Position numbers and translations under genes: made by a program | In this document: one piece after another, positions 7,116-15,439 of the stretch | Layout of the letters: every line of letters begins with the position of its first letter | How positions within the stretch are numbered: position 1 is the stretch's first letter | From: Roseobacter sp. | GTDB taxonomy: Bacteria; Pseudomonadota; Alphaproteobacteria; Rhodobacterales; Rhodobacteraceae | DNA: 19,982 nucleotides | Assembly (NCBI GenBank): GCA_024636425.1 | Contig: JAGXHB010000092.1 | Coordinates: 1-19,982, forward strand | Direction: 5' to 3' | The notes under the pieces: generated by a model | Told to the model about the DNA's origin: nothing | What the model saw: only the letters and a program-made list of their open reading frames with translations | Database searches by the model: none

Positions 7116-7987
7116 TCGGCATCCTGCTGGAACCTTTCGGCTACGGCTACATGTTCAATGCGATGTGGGTGTCGGCCATGGTCGGTGCGGTTTGTGCGTT
7201 CCTGTCGTGCTACCTGATGCTCAAGGGCTGGTCGCTGATCGGTGACGCGCTCAGCCATTCTGTCGTGCCGGGGGTGGCTGGCGCTTACATGCTGGGCCTG
7301 CCTTTCGCGCTTGGCGCGTTTCTGGCGGGTGGTCTGGCGGCGGGGGCGATGCTGTTTCTGTCGGGCCGGTCGGGGCTCAAGATCGACGTCATTATCGGCA
7401 TCATCTTTACCGCGTTTTTCGGGCTGGGGCTGTTCATGGTGTCGCTGTCGCCCATGTCGGTCAGCATCCAGACGATCATCATGGGAAACATCCTTGCCAT
7501 TGCACCGCAGGACATCATCCAGCTCGCCATCATCGGCGTCGTGTGCCTGACGGTGTTGCTGCTCAAGTGGAAAGACCTGATGGTCACGTTCTTTGATGAA
7601 AACCACGCGCGCACGATCGGGCTGAAGCCTGACCTGCTCAAGGCTGTCTTTTTCATGCTGCTGTCGGCTGCCGTTGTCGCGGCGATGATGACCGTGGGCG
7701 CGTTTCTGGTGATCGCGATGGTCGTCACGCCGGGCGCCACTGCCTATCTGCTCTGCGACCGGTTTCCGCGACTGATCATGGTGTCGGTGCTGATCGGGAC
7801 GGTGACAGGTTTTCTGGGGGCCTACGCCAGCTATTTTCTCGACGGGGCAACAGGCGGCGTGATTGTAACCTTGCAAACGGCGATCTTCATGCTGGCCTTT
7901 GTCTTTGCCCCCAAGCACGGCGTTCTTGCAGCGCGGCGCAAGGCTGCCAAGGCCCTCAGCGATCTGCGCAGCGGTGTTGCCCCATGA
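7112..7987 (+). CDS. sitC: Manganese ABC transporter, permease SitC
   Basis: This is an inner-membrane permease of the ABC-3 family and forms the translocation path together with SitD. The 291-residue protein has about eight hydrophobic segments. It shows the family hallmark GWSLIGDALSHSVVPGVAGAY near the N-terminus and GAFLVIAMVVTPGATAYLL near residue 200. A cytoplasmic loop with LLKWKDLMVTFFDENHARTIG is the likely contact with the ATPase. It overlaps sitB and sitD by four bases each (ATGA). It is a clear paralogue of SitD, with matching motifs in the same order. Confidence 0.92.
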   Translation: MIGILLEPFGYGYMFNAMWVSAMVGAVCAFLSCYLMLKGWSLIGDALSHSVVPGVAGAYMLGLPFALGAFLAGGLAAGAMLFLSGRSGLKIDVIIGIIFTAFFGLGLFMVSLSPMSVSIQTIIMGNILAIAPQDIIQLAIIGVVCLTVLLLKWKDLMVTFFDENHARTIGLKPDLLKAVFFMLLSAAVVAAMMTVGAFLVIAMVVTPGATAYLLCDRFPRLIMVSVLIGTVTGFLGAYASYFLDGATGGVIVTLQTAIFMLAFVFAPKHGVLAARRKAAKALSDLRSGVAP

Positions 7988-8838
7988 TAGACACGCTGCT
8001 GTTCCCGTTCCAGTTCCCCTTCATGCAGAACGCCTTCTGGATCGTGCTGCTGGTCGCACCGCCGACCGCGTTGCTCTCGTGCTTTCTGGTGCTGAAAGGC
8101 TGGGCGCTGATGGGGGATGCCGTGAGCCACGCGGTGCTGCCCGGTGTCGTGCTGGCATGGATCACCGGCTTGCCGCTGATCGTGGGGGCTTTTGCCGCGG
8201 GCATGTCCTGCGCGCTGCTGACGGGCTATCTGAGCTATAACAGCCGGATCAAGCAGGACACAGTGATGGGGGTCGTGTTCTCGGGCATGTTCGGGATCGG
8301 GATCATCATGTACACCTCGATCAGCACCGGACAGCATATCGATCACGTCCTTTTCGGCAACATGCTGGGCGTCGGGCCGCAGGATCTGTGGACGGCGGGC
8401 CTGATCTCGCTGGGGGTGACGGGGTTTCTGATCCTCAAATGGAAGGACTTGCTGCTGCACGCATTCGACCCCGCACAGGCACAGGCCAGCGGGCTGCGCA
8501 CGGGGCTGCTGCATTACGGTTTGCTGGCCGTGCTGTCGCTGACCATCGTGGCCACGTTGACGGCCACAGGGCTGATCCTCGCGGTGGCGCTGCTGGTCAC
8601 GCCGGGGGCGATTGCGTTCTTGCTGGTGCGCAGCTTCGGCCCCATGCTGATCGTGTCGGTCGTGGTTTGCACCCTGTCGATGCTCGCGGGCGTGTATCTG
8701 AGCTTTTTCCTCGACAGCGCACCGGCACCGACCATCGTGCTGATCCTGACAGCGGTCTTTGTGCTGGCATTCCTGAACCGTCTTTACGTCACACGCAAAA
8801 CCTCGCGTCGGGCCGTGGCGCAGCAGAACCGAGCCTGA
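7984..8838 (+). CDS. sitD: Manganese ABC transporter, permease SitD
   Basis: This is the second ABC-3 family permease of the importer. The 284-residue protein is largely hydrophobic, with about eight membrane segments. It carries GWALMGDAVSHAVLPGVVLAW (about residues 39-58), FLILKWKDLLLHAFDPAQAQASG as the coupling region, and GLILAVALLVTPGAIAFLL. The same motifs in SitC show that the two genes arose by duplication and probably act as a heterodimer. The start overlaps the sitC stop (ATGA). No terminator-like hairpin is visible after its stop, and the next gene (glpD) begins 39 bases downstream on the same strand. Confidence 0.92.
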   Translation: MIDTLLFPFQFPFMQNAFWIVLLVAPPTALLSCFLVLKGWALMGDAVSHAVLPGVVLAWITGLPLIVGAFAAGMSCALLTGYLSYNSRIKQDTVMGVVFSGMFGIGIIMYTSISTGQHIDHVLFGNMLGVGPQDLWTAGLISLGVTGFLILKWKDLLLHAFDPAQAQASGLRTGLLHYGLLAVLSLTIVATLTATGLILAVALLVTPGAIAFLLVRSFGPMLIVSVVVCTLSMLAGVYLSFFLDSAPAPTIVLILTAVFVLAFLNRLYVTRKTSRRAVAQQNRA

Positions 8839-8877
8839 TAGGATCGCCACAACGCCAGACCCCTCGCAGGAAGCATC

Positions 8878-10446
8878 ATGACCGCCACTGACGACGATAT
8901 CCTTGATCTGTTCATCATCGGGGGCGGCATCAACGGCTGCGGTATCGCGCGCGATGCAGCGGGCCGCGGTTTCAGCGTCGAGCTGGCCGAGATGCACGAT
9001 CTGGCCTCTGCCACCTCCTCGGCATCGACCAAGCTTTTTCATGGCGGGCTGCGGTATCTGGAATACTGGGAGCTCCGGCTGGTCCGCGAGGCGTTGATCG
9101 AACGTGAAACCCTGCTGCGCGCAATGCCGCATATCGCGTGGCCGATGCGCTTTGTGCTGCCTTATGCGTCCGACATGCGGTTTGAAGGCGACACGCCGAC
9201 TTCAAAATTGCTGGGCCTGACGATGCCGTGGATGAAAGGGCGCAGACCTGCGTGGCTGATCCGGCTGGGGCTTTTCATGTATGACAATTTGGGCGGTCGA
9301 AAGATCCTCAAGGGGACCACGTCGCTGAAGCTCGCGGGCACCGCCGAGGGCGCGCCGCTGCAAGACCGGTTCAAACATGCGTTCGAATATTCCGATTGCT
9401 GGATCGAAGACAGCCGTCTGGTGGCGCTGAACGCGCGCGATGCGGCTGACAGGGGGGCCACGATCAGCACCCGCACCAAGGTCGTTGCCGCAGACCATAT
9501 CGACGGCGTCTGGCATGTGACGCTGGAGCCGCAGGACGGCCCGCAGCGCGTGGTGCGGGCGCGGATGCTGGTGAACGCTGGCGGCCCGTGGGTCGAAGAC
9601 GTGTTGCGCAAGACCGTGCGGGTCAACGCGACCGAAGGCGTGCGTCTGGTGCGCGGCAGTCATGTTGTGACCCGCAAGCTATATGACCACGACAAATGCT
9701 ATTTCTTTCAGGGCGAAGACGGGCGGATCATTTTCATGATTCCCTATGAGACCGATTATACCCTGATCGGCACGACCGACGCGGAACATGCTGATCTGGG
9801 CCAGAAGCCGGAATGTAGCCCCGAAGAACGCGCCTATCTGATCCGCTTTGCGTCGAGTTACCTCAAGACGCCTGTCACCGATTCAGACATCGTCTGGACC
9901 TATTCGGGGGTGCGTCCGCTTTATGATGACGGGGCAAGTTCGGCCACGGCGGCGACGCGGGAATATGTGCTGACGCTGGACCGCTCCACCGGGGCACCGC
10001 TGCTGAATGTGTTCGGCGGCAAGATCACGACCTATCGCAGGCTTGCCGAAAAAGCGCTTGATCATATCAGCGAGGTGTTCCCGCAGACACCCGGCCCCTG
10101 GACAGCAGGCGTCCCGCTGGCGGGGGGCGATTTTCCGGTGGACGGAGCTGCGGATCTCAAGCTCGAGATGACGCGACGCTATCCCTTCGTGGATGCGCGC
10201 TGGTCCGACCGGCTGGTCAAGGCCTACGGGAGCGAAGCGTTCGACATGCTGGGGGATGCCACGACCTCTGCCGATCTGGGGCGCGACTTTGGCGCGACAC
10301 TGACAGAACGCGAAGTCGTCTGGCTGATGACGCATGAATTCGCCCGCCGTGCCGACGATGTGGTCTGGCGCAGGTCAAAGCTGGGGCTTCGCATGACGCC
10401 TGACCAGATCGAAGCCCTGGATGCCTGGATGCAGGTGCCGCAGTAA
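8878..10446 (+). CDS. glpD: Aerobic glycerol-3-phosphate dehydrogenase
   Basis: This FAD enzyme at the inner membrane oxidises sn-glycerol-3-phosphate to dihydroxyacetone phosphate and passes electrons to ubiquinone. The 522-residue protein has an N-terminal dinucleotide-binding motif GGGINGCG (residues 15-22). The GlpD signature STKLFHGGLRYLE follows at about 47-60. It also has FFQGEDGRIIFMIPYE and IGTTD around the substrate site, GVRPLYDD, and GGKITTYRRLAEKAL closing the FAD domain. A helical C-terminal domain (about 390-522) matches the GlpD C-terminal fold. AGGAA (8868-8872) precedes the ATG by five bases. It forms an apparent operon with glpK and fbp. No GlpR repressor or GlpF facilitator gene is present in the window. 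Confidence 0.95.
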   Translation: MTATDDDILDLFIIGGGINGCGIARDAAGRGFSVELAEMHDLASATSSASTKLFHGGLRYLEYWELRLVREALIERETLLRAMPHIAWPMRFVLPYASDMRFEGDTPTSKLLGLTMPWMKGRRPAWLIRLGLFMYDNLGGRKILKGTTSLKLAGTAEGAPLQDRFKHAFEYSDCWIEDSRLVALNARDAADRGATISTRTKVVAADHIDGVWHVTLEPQDGPQRVVRARMLVNAGGPWVEDVLRKTVRVNATEGVRLVRGSHVVTRKLYDHDKCYFFQGEDGRIIFMIPYETDYTLIGTTDAEHADLGQKPECSPEERAYLIRFASSYLKTPVTDSDIVWTYSGVRPLYDDGASSATAATREYVLTLDRSTGAPLLNVFGGKITTYRRLAEKALDHISEVFPQTPGPWTAGVPLAGGDFPVDGAADLKLEMTRRYPFVDARWSDRLVKAYGSEAFDMLGDATTSADLGRDFGATLTEREVVWLMTHEFARRADDVVWRRSKLGLRMTPDQIEALDAWMQVPQ

Positions 10447-10530
10447 CAAAGGAGGCATCTGGTTCAGGGCATGATCCTTTGATATCACGAACTTGACCAG
10501 CCGCCATGATCCTCGGGGAGGGGGAGACAG

Positions 10531-12018
10531 ATGACCTATATCCTTGCCATTGATCAGGGCACGACATCGACCCGCGCGATCCTCTACGACAGCGCGATGA
10601 AACCGGTTGCCAGTGGTCAGGAGGAGTTCCCACAGCACTTCCCCAACTCGGGTTGGGTCGAACATGACCCGGAGGATTTGTGGCGCACGACACTTGGCAC
10701 CTGCCGCAGCGCCATCCAGAGCGCAGGGATCGCCGCCAAGGATATTGCGGCCATCGGCATCACCAACCAGCGCGAAACCGTTGTGGTCTGGGACACAGAG
10801 ACCGGCGCGCCGATCCACAATGCGATCGTATGGCAGGACCGCCGCACGGCAGAACGCTGCCGGACCTTGCGCGATGCGGGCCACGAGGAGATGATCACCG
10901 AAAGGACAGGCTTGCTGCTTGACCCGTATTTTTCCGCGACCAAGCTCGCGTGGATCCTTGACCATGTTCACGGTGCGCGGGACCGCGCCGCACGGGGTGA
11001 TTTGCTGGCCGGTACGGTCGACAGCTATCTGATCTGGAAACTGACAGGCGGCGCGGTCCATGTGACAGATGCAACAAACGCCGCACGGACCATGCTGTAC
11101 GATATCCGCAAAGGCAGGTGGAGCAGGTCGATCTGTGACCTGTTGGACGTGCCGATAAACATGCTGCCGCAGGTCCACGACTGCGCCGCTGATTTCGGCA
11201 CGACAGACCCTGAAGTGCTGGGCGCTGTGATCCCGATCTGTGGTGTGGCGGGCGACCAGCAGGCCGCAACGGTCGGGCAGGCGTGTTTCAAGCCGGGTAT
11301 GGTGAAATCAACCTACGGGACCGGCTGCTTTGCCCTGCTGAACACGGGCGATACGCCGGTACGCTCGACCAACCGGCTGCTGACCACCATCGCCTATCAG
11401 CTTGATGGCAAGCCGACCTATGCGCTTGAAGGGTCGATTTTTGTGGCCGGGGCCGTGGTGCAGTGGTTGCGCGACGGGTTGCAGATGATCACTGCATCTG
11501 CCGATACGCAGGCGCTTGCCGAAGCTGCCGATCCGCATCAGGACATCGTCATGGTGCCTGCCTTTGTCGGGCTGGGCGCGCCCTACTGGAACCCCGACTG
11601 TCGGGGGGCCGTGTTCGGCCTGACCCGCAACACCGGGCCTGCCGAGATGGCGCGTGCGGCACTTGAAAGCGTCGGCTACCAGACCCGTGACCTGATCGAA
11701 GCGATGGCGGCCGACTGGCAAAGCGACGAAGTGCAGCCGATTTTGCGGGTCGATGGCGGCATGGTGGCCAGCGACTGGACCATGCAATTCCTGTCCGACA
11801 TCATCAACGCCCCCGTCGACCGCCCCACCATCCGCGAGACGACAGCGCTCGGCGTCGCATGGCTTGCCGGTATGCACGCGGGCGTTTACCCTGACCGCGA
11901 GACATTTGCCAAAACCTGGACGCAGGAAACCCGTTTCACGCCGACCATGGACGCCGACCGGCGCGCCGCCAAATATGCGCGCTGGAAGAAAGCCGTGCAG
12001 GCGACAACCACATTCTGA
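10531..12018 (+). CDS. glpK: Glycerol kinase
   Basis: GlpK phosphorylates glycerol with ATP to sn-glycerol-3-phosphate in the cytoplasm, feeding GlpD. The 495-residue FGGY-family kinase has the phosphate-1 loop DQGTTSTRAI (residues 8-17). It also has ITNQRET and WQDRRTAERC for glycerol contacts, GVAGDQQAA and STYGTGCF in the middle, the FGGY signature ALEGSIFVAGAVVQWL, and DGGMVASDWTMQF in the ATP domain. At the position of the E. coli fructose-bisphosphate loop (GGKGGTR) the sequence reads DPEVLGAVIP (about 226-235), so the inhibitory arginine is missing. The His of PTS-regulated Firmicute enzymes is also absent. A GGGGAGGGGGAG purine stretch (10515-10526) serves as the ribosome site. It lies 84 bases after glpD and 10 bases before fbp. 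Confidence 0.96.
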   Translation: MTYILAIDQGTTSTRAILYDSAMKPVASGQEEFPQHFPNSGWVEHDPEDLWRTTLGTCRSAIQSAGIAAKDIAAIGITNQRETVVVWDTETGAPIHNAIVWQDRRTAERCRTLRDAGHEEMITERTGLLLDPYFSATKLAWILDHVHGARDRAARGDLLAGTVDSYLIWKLTGGAVHVTDATNAARTMLYDIRKGRWSRSICDLLDVPINMLPQVHDCAADFGTTDPEVLGAVIPICGVAGDQQAATVGQACFKPGMVKSTYGTGCFALLNTGDTPVRSTNRLLTTIAYQLDGKPTYALEGSIFVAGAVVQWLRDGLQMITASADTQALAEAADPHQDIVMVPAFVGLGAPYWNPDCRGAVFGLTRNTGPAEMARAALESVGYQTRDLIEAMAADWQSDEVQPILRVDGGMVASDWTMQFLSDIINAPVDRPTIRETTALGVAWLAGMHAGVYPDRETFAKTWTQETRFTPTMDADRRAAKYARWKKAVQATTTF

Positions 12019-12028
12019 GGACGACATC

Positions 12029-13006
12029 ATGACCGCTCTGACGCTTCGCCAGTATTTGACCCAGCACGCTTTTGACCCCGATCTGGTGTTTCTCATCGAA
12101 GACATCGCGAGCGCCGCGCGGTCCATCGCAAGCCTTGTGCGCAGCGGTGCCTTCGACGGCAATCTTGGCTCGGCTGACGAGATCAATGTGCAGGGCGAGA
12201 CGCAGAAGACGCTCGATATCATGGCCAACGATGTGTTCGAGGCAACCTGCGCCAACAGCCCGCGCCTCGCCGCGCTGGTGTCCGAAGAGGTGGAGGATGT
12301 GACCTGGCTGAAAGAGCCGGAAGCGGATGACTTCCTGCTGTATTTCGATCCGCTGGACGGATCGTCGAACCTTGATGTGAACCTGTCTGTCGGGTCGATC
12401 TTTGCGGTGATGCAGGTCAGGGCCGATGGTGACGACAACGTGCTGCACAAGGGCCGCAACCAGATCTGTGCCGGCTATGCGATCTATGGTCCCTCGACCA
12501 TGCTGGTCCTGACCAAGGGGGACGAGGTGGCAGGCTTCACCGCCGATCCGGTGACAGGCGAATTCCGCCTGACCCACCCCGCGATGACCGTGCCGCCCGA
12601 GACGTCGGAATATGCGATCAACACCTCGCGCGCGCGCCATTGGCATGCGCCGGTCGCCCGCTATATTGCCGATTGCGTGGCGGGCAAGGACGGTCCGCGG
12701 GGCCGGTCCTTCAACATGCGCTGGACCGCGTCGATGGTGGCGGATGTCCACCGCATCCTGACGCGGGGCGGTGTGTTCCTGTATCCGGCGGACAGCAACA
12801 ACGAAAAAGCGGGCGGCAAGCTGCGTCTGATGTACGAGGCGAACCCGATGGCGATGCTGATCGAAAGCGCGGGCGGTGCCGCGTCCACCGGCCTTGGTGA
12901 CATTCAGGATGTGACCCCGCAGGCTCCGCACCAGCGCGTCCCCGTCATCCTCGGGTCGCGTGACGAGGTTGCGGTGATCGAGAAATACCACGCCGATCAC
13001 GCATAG
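12029..13006 (+). CDS. fbp: Class I fructose-1,6-bisphosphatase
   Basis: Fbp hydrolyses fructose-1,6-bisphosphate to fructose-6-phosphate in gluconeogenesis (and in the Calvin cycle where present). The 325-residue protein carries the metal and substrate motif DPLDGSSN (residues 107-114) preceded by the acidic EEVE, and the class I active-site signature from Lys264 (KLRLMYEANPMAMLIE). The chosen ATG has GAGGA (12017-12021) seven bases upstream, overlapping the glpK stop. The frame is open further upstream, but only inside glpK. Close linkage to glpD-glpK suggests it serves growth on glycerol, where all hexose phosphate must be made from triose. It ends 24 bases from the convergent kinase gene with no visible terminator. 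Confidence 0.94.
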   Translation: MTALTLRQYLTQHAFDPDLVFLIEDIASAARSIASLVRSGAFDGNLGSADEINVQGETQKTLDIMANDVFEATCANSPRLAALVSEEVEDVTWLKEPEADDFLLYFDPLDGSSNLDVNLSVGSIFAVMQVRADGDDNVLHKGRNQICAGYAIYGPSTMLVLTKGDEVAGFTADPVTGEFRLTHPAMTVPPETSEYAINTSRARHWHAPVARYIADCVAGKDGPRGRSFNMRWTASMVADVHRILTRGGVFLYPADSNNEKAGGKLRLMYEANPMAMLIESAGGAASTGLGDIQDVTPQAPHQRVPVILGSRDEVAVIEKYHADHA

Positions 13007-13030
13007 CGGCGCAACAGGGCAGGGCGGCGA

Positions 13031-15439
13031 CTACGGCAGTGCCATGATCGAAATATCCCATGCCGACAGGAAATCCTTCTTCTTGAGGGCATCCAGATAG
13101 GTCAGCAGCGCGGGTGTCAGCCGGATCGGCAGGAATGTCCCGCGCTTTTCATGGATCAACCTGTCAATGGTTGAGCGGATGGTCCCGTCTGGCCGGACCG
13201 GAATAAGCGGGGTTTGGGTTGCAATGGTCCGCTGGCCTTCGTCTGACAGGATGAAGTTGATGAATCTTTCGCCCAGTTCGGCGTTCTTCGCCCCTTTGGG
13301 CACGAACGCCGTACGTGTCATCACCAGATTATAGTCATCAAAGAAATGCAGCCCAAGATGGGGCACGTTTTCGACGGAGAGACTGGCATAAGATCCGATC
13401 GTGTTGAGGGCGAAGGCCAATTCTCCGCGTGCTGTGGCTTCGACCATTTCGGTGGTGCAACAGAATGTACTGAGGCCTGCGCGCCCCAGAACCTCGATCA
13501 TCCGCTGTGCCTGAGGGCCCTGAACGCTGTCTTGTGCCGCATAGAGATAGCCCACGCCGGAGGCACGCAGATCATAGCTTCCGATGCGTCCGCGCAGGCT
13601 GGTTTCGTTTTCGCGCACATAGATGGCAAGATCGCGGTGGTTGGCAGGCAGATCGTCGGGCGCGATCGCCCGTTTGTCATAGACCATCGCGGCGGGCTCG
13701 AAGGTAAAGCCGAAAAGCTCGGACCGCCAGACGGCCCAATCGGGCGGGGTGATGGCAGGCGGCACATAGATCCGCTGGGCCAGCCCGCGATTGACAAGAT
13801 CGACCTGCAAATCCATGGAGGATGATATGACGACATCGGGCATGTCCGCGACATCCCTGCTGCGCATCGTCTCGTAAAGATCGAGGGTCTGGTATTCGAC
13901 GTAGTCGATGGTTACCCCCGGTGTGGCGCTTGAAAACGCGTCCAGCAGGGGTTGCACGGCCGGTGTGTCGGTCGCGCTGTGGATGACTAGCGTTTGTGCG
14001 CGCAGGCCCGTCCCCGTGATGCCTAGCGCTGCCCAGAGTGTCAGGACAGTCGCCAGCCGCCGAAAGACCATCATCACACGCAGCCCGCCCAGCGATGACC
14101 GCCCAAGCTGCAAGTCGGCGCGGTGTCCTTCTGCCACGGCCTTGACGATGGAGAGACCCAGACCCGACCCCTTGGTCTGATCCGAAAGCGAGGTAAAGCG
14201 TTTGGTTGCACGCGCCAGATCCGCGTCGGCGATCCCGGGCCCCGCGTCCTCTACGCTCAGCTTTATCCTGTCGTCCTGTTCGGCAAGTGTGATGGTGATG
14301 GCGTTGTCTGAGCTGCCGTGGCGAATGGCGTTCTCGATAAGATTGCGCAGGGCTTCGCGGATCGACAGTTCGTCCCCTGCCACGACATCGCGCCCCGCGG
14401 TGATCCCCTCATCCTCGAACGATACCGCGATGTGGCGCATCCGGCTGTCCCGCATGCTTTCGGCAAGCATATCGCGGACCAAAGGAAGCAGGGCGACAGG
14501 ATGGAGGCTGGCATCATCCGACCTGTGGATGACCATCGCATTCGCCAGAAGCTGGTTTGTCAGCCGCACGGTCCGGTCCGCCTGCCGCTCGGCCTTGGCG
14601 ACGCGTGTGCGCATCCGGTCGATATCATCGCTGCCGGCGGCAAGCGACAGATGCCCCTGTAGCGCGGACAAGGACGTTCGGGTCTGGTGGGCGACGTCGG
14701 CGATGAACGTCTCCGTTAGTGTTCGGGTCTGACCCAGCCGCGTGATAAAACCGTTGATTGCGTCAAACAACCCGCGGATCTCTCGCGGGGGGGCACCATG
14801 CACGAGGGAAAGATCGCTGGGCGCGCGCAGGCGCAGGTCTGATGCAATCTGGCGCAAGGGGGCCAGCGACGAGCGGATGGCGACCCAGACAAATCCCAGC
14901 CCGATCAGAGAGATCACGGCAAGCCCCGCCAACCCGCTGATAAAGAAAGACCATTGCTGCGAGGCGCGCAATTCCACCGTCTGGCCGACCTGAACCGCCA
15001 CCCAGCCACTGCCCGAGGACGCATTCAGCCGCCGGCCCTGCACGACGAACCGGTAATCCGCATCATGATAGGCCGCGTCATAAAAAACCGGGTCCGCTGA
15101 CAGGTCCATACCCGCAGGCAGGGGCAAATCTTGGGTGCCGGTGATTTCTGCCTTGCCGGGCACGAACACGCGGTACCGGATGCGGTCCACAGGGTTCAGC
15201 GACAGGATTTCCAGCGCCGAGTTGGGCAAGTCCACCGTCGCGCCCTCCAACCCCAGCGAGGTCCGCTCGAGAATGGAAAGTGCGGCACCCGCCAGCAGCA
15301 GGTCATGGGTGCGGTTGGCGGCGGTGCGCGCGTAGGTCCACAGCAAAACCGAGATCAGCACAAGCAGAATGGCAAACCCCGCCGCCATGCTGACCAACAG
15401 CCGCCGTTGCAATGAATGGCCGCGAAGTTCAGTCATCAT
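13031..15439 (-). CDS. tctE: TctE-like sensor histidine kinase fused to an ABC-type periplasmic binding protein
   Basis: Sensor kinase partner of TctD. From the chosen ATG (15439, overlapping the tctD stop) the protein has 802 residues. TM1 is at about 14-35, a periplasmic sensor domain at 36-162 and TM2 at 163-188. The dimerisation helix has His251 in DVAHQTRTSLSAL, and the ATPase domain has Asn370 (IENAIRHG), DAGPGI (398-403) and GSGLGLSI (424-431). Kinases of this class normally end near residue 460. Here the frame continues without a stop into MMVFRRLATVLTLWAALGIT (456-475), which looks like a signal peptide or third membrane span. About 320 residues of an iron/AfuA-type solute-binding protein follow (TLVIHSATDTPAVQPLLDAF at its start, INFILSDEGQRTIA near its end). 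The binding domain should therefore be periplasmic. ATGs at 15448 and 15436 are alternative starts. The fusion is the most unusual coding feature here. Confidence 0.85.
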   Translation of the reverse strand: MMTELRGHSLQRRLLVSMAAGFAILLVLISVLLWTYARTAANRTHDLLLAGAALSILERTSLGLEGATVDLPNSALEILSLNPVDRIRYRVFVPGKAEITGTQDLPLPAGMDLSADPVFYDAAYHDADYRFVVQGRRLNASSGSGWVAVQVGQTVELRASQQWSFFISGLAGLAVISLIGLGFVWVAIRSSLAPLRQIASDLRLRAPSDLSLVHGAPPREIRGLFDAINGFITRLGQTRTLTETFIADVAHQTRTSLSALQGHLSLAAGSDDIDRMRTRVAKAERQADRTVRLTNQLLANAMVIHRSDDASLHPVALLPLVRDMLAESMRDSRMRHIAVSFEDEGITAGRDVVAGDELSIREALRNLIENAIRHGSSDNAITITLAEQDDRIKLSVEDAGPGIADADLARATKRFTSLSDQTKGSGLGLSIVKAVAEGHRADLQLGRSSLGGLRVMMVFRRLATVLTLWAALGITGTGLRAQTLVIHSATDTPAVQPLLDAFSSATPGVTIDYVEYQTLDLYETMRSRDVADMPDVVISSSMDLQVDLVNRGLAQRIYVPPAITPPDWAVWRSELFGFTFEPAAMVYDKRAIAPDDLPANHRDLAIYVRENETSLRGRIGSYDLRASGVGYLYAAQDSVQGPQAQRMIEVLGRAGLSTFCCTTEMVEATARGELAFALNTIGSYASLSVENVPHLGLHFFDDYNLVMTRTAFVPKGAKNAELGERFINFILSDEGQRTIATQTPLIPVRPDGTIRSTIDRLIHEKRGTFLPIRLTPALLTYLDALKKKDFLSAWDISIMALP

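Noticed and set aside
7831..9132. Long open frame on the minus strand (433 codons) opposite sitD and glpD
   Set aside because: It is rich in Gln, His and Arg, the mirror of membrane-protein codons, and has no start signal or recognisable fold.
11753..12028. Upstream in-frame extension of fbp
   Set aside because: It lies inside glpK. A good ribosome site and the conserved fbp N-terminus begin at 12029.
11308..13000. Two long minus-strand open frames opposite glpK and fbp
   Set aside because: Both are shadows of strongly coding plus-strand genes and show no protein family motif.
14060..14080. Frameshift or sequencing error joining kinase and binding protein
   Set aside because: The kinase frame keeps family-like sequence right up to GLRVMMVF and the receptor frame continues without a break in the same phase. 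I therefore treat the fusion as real, but list resequencing as a test.
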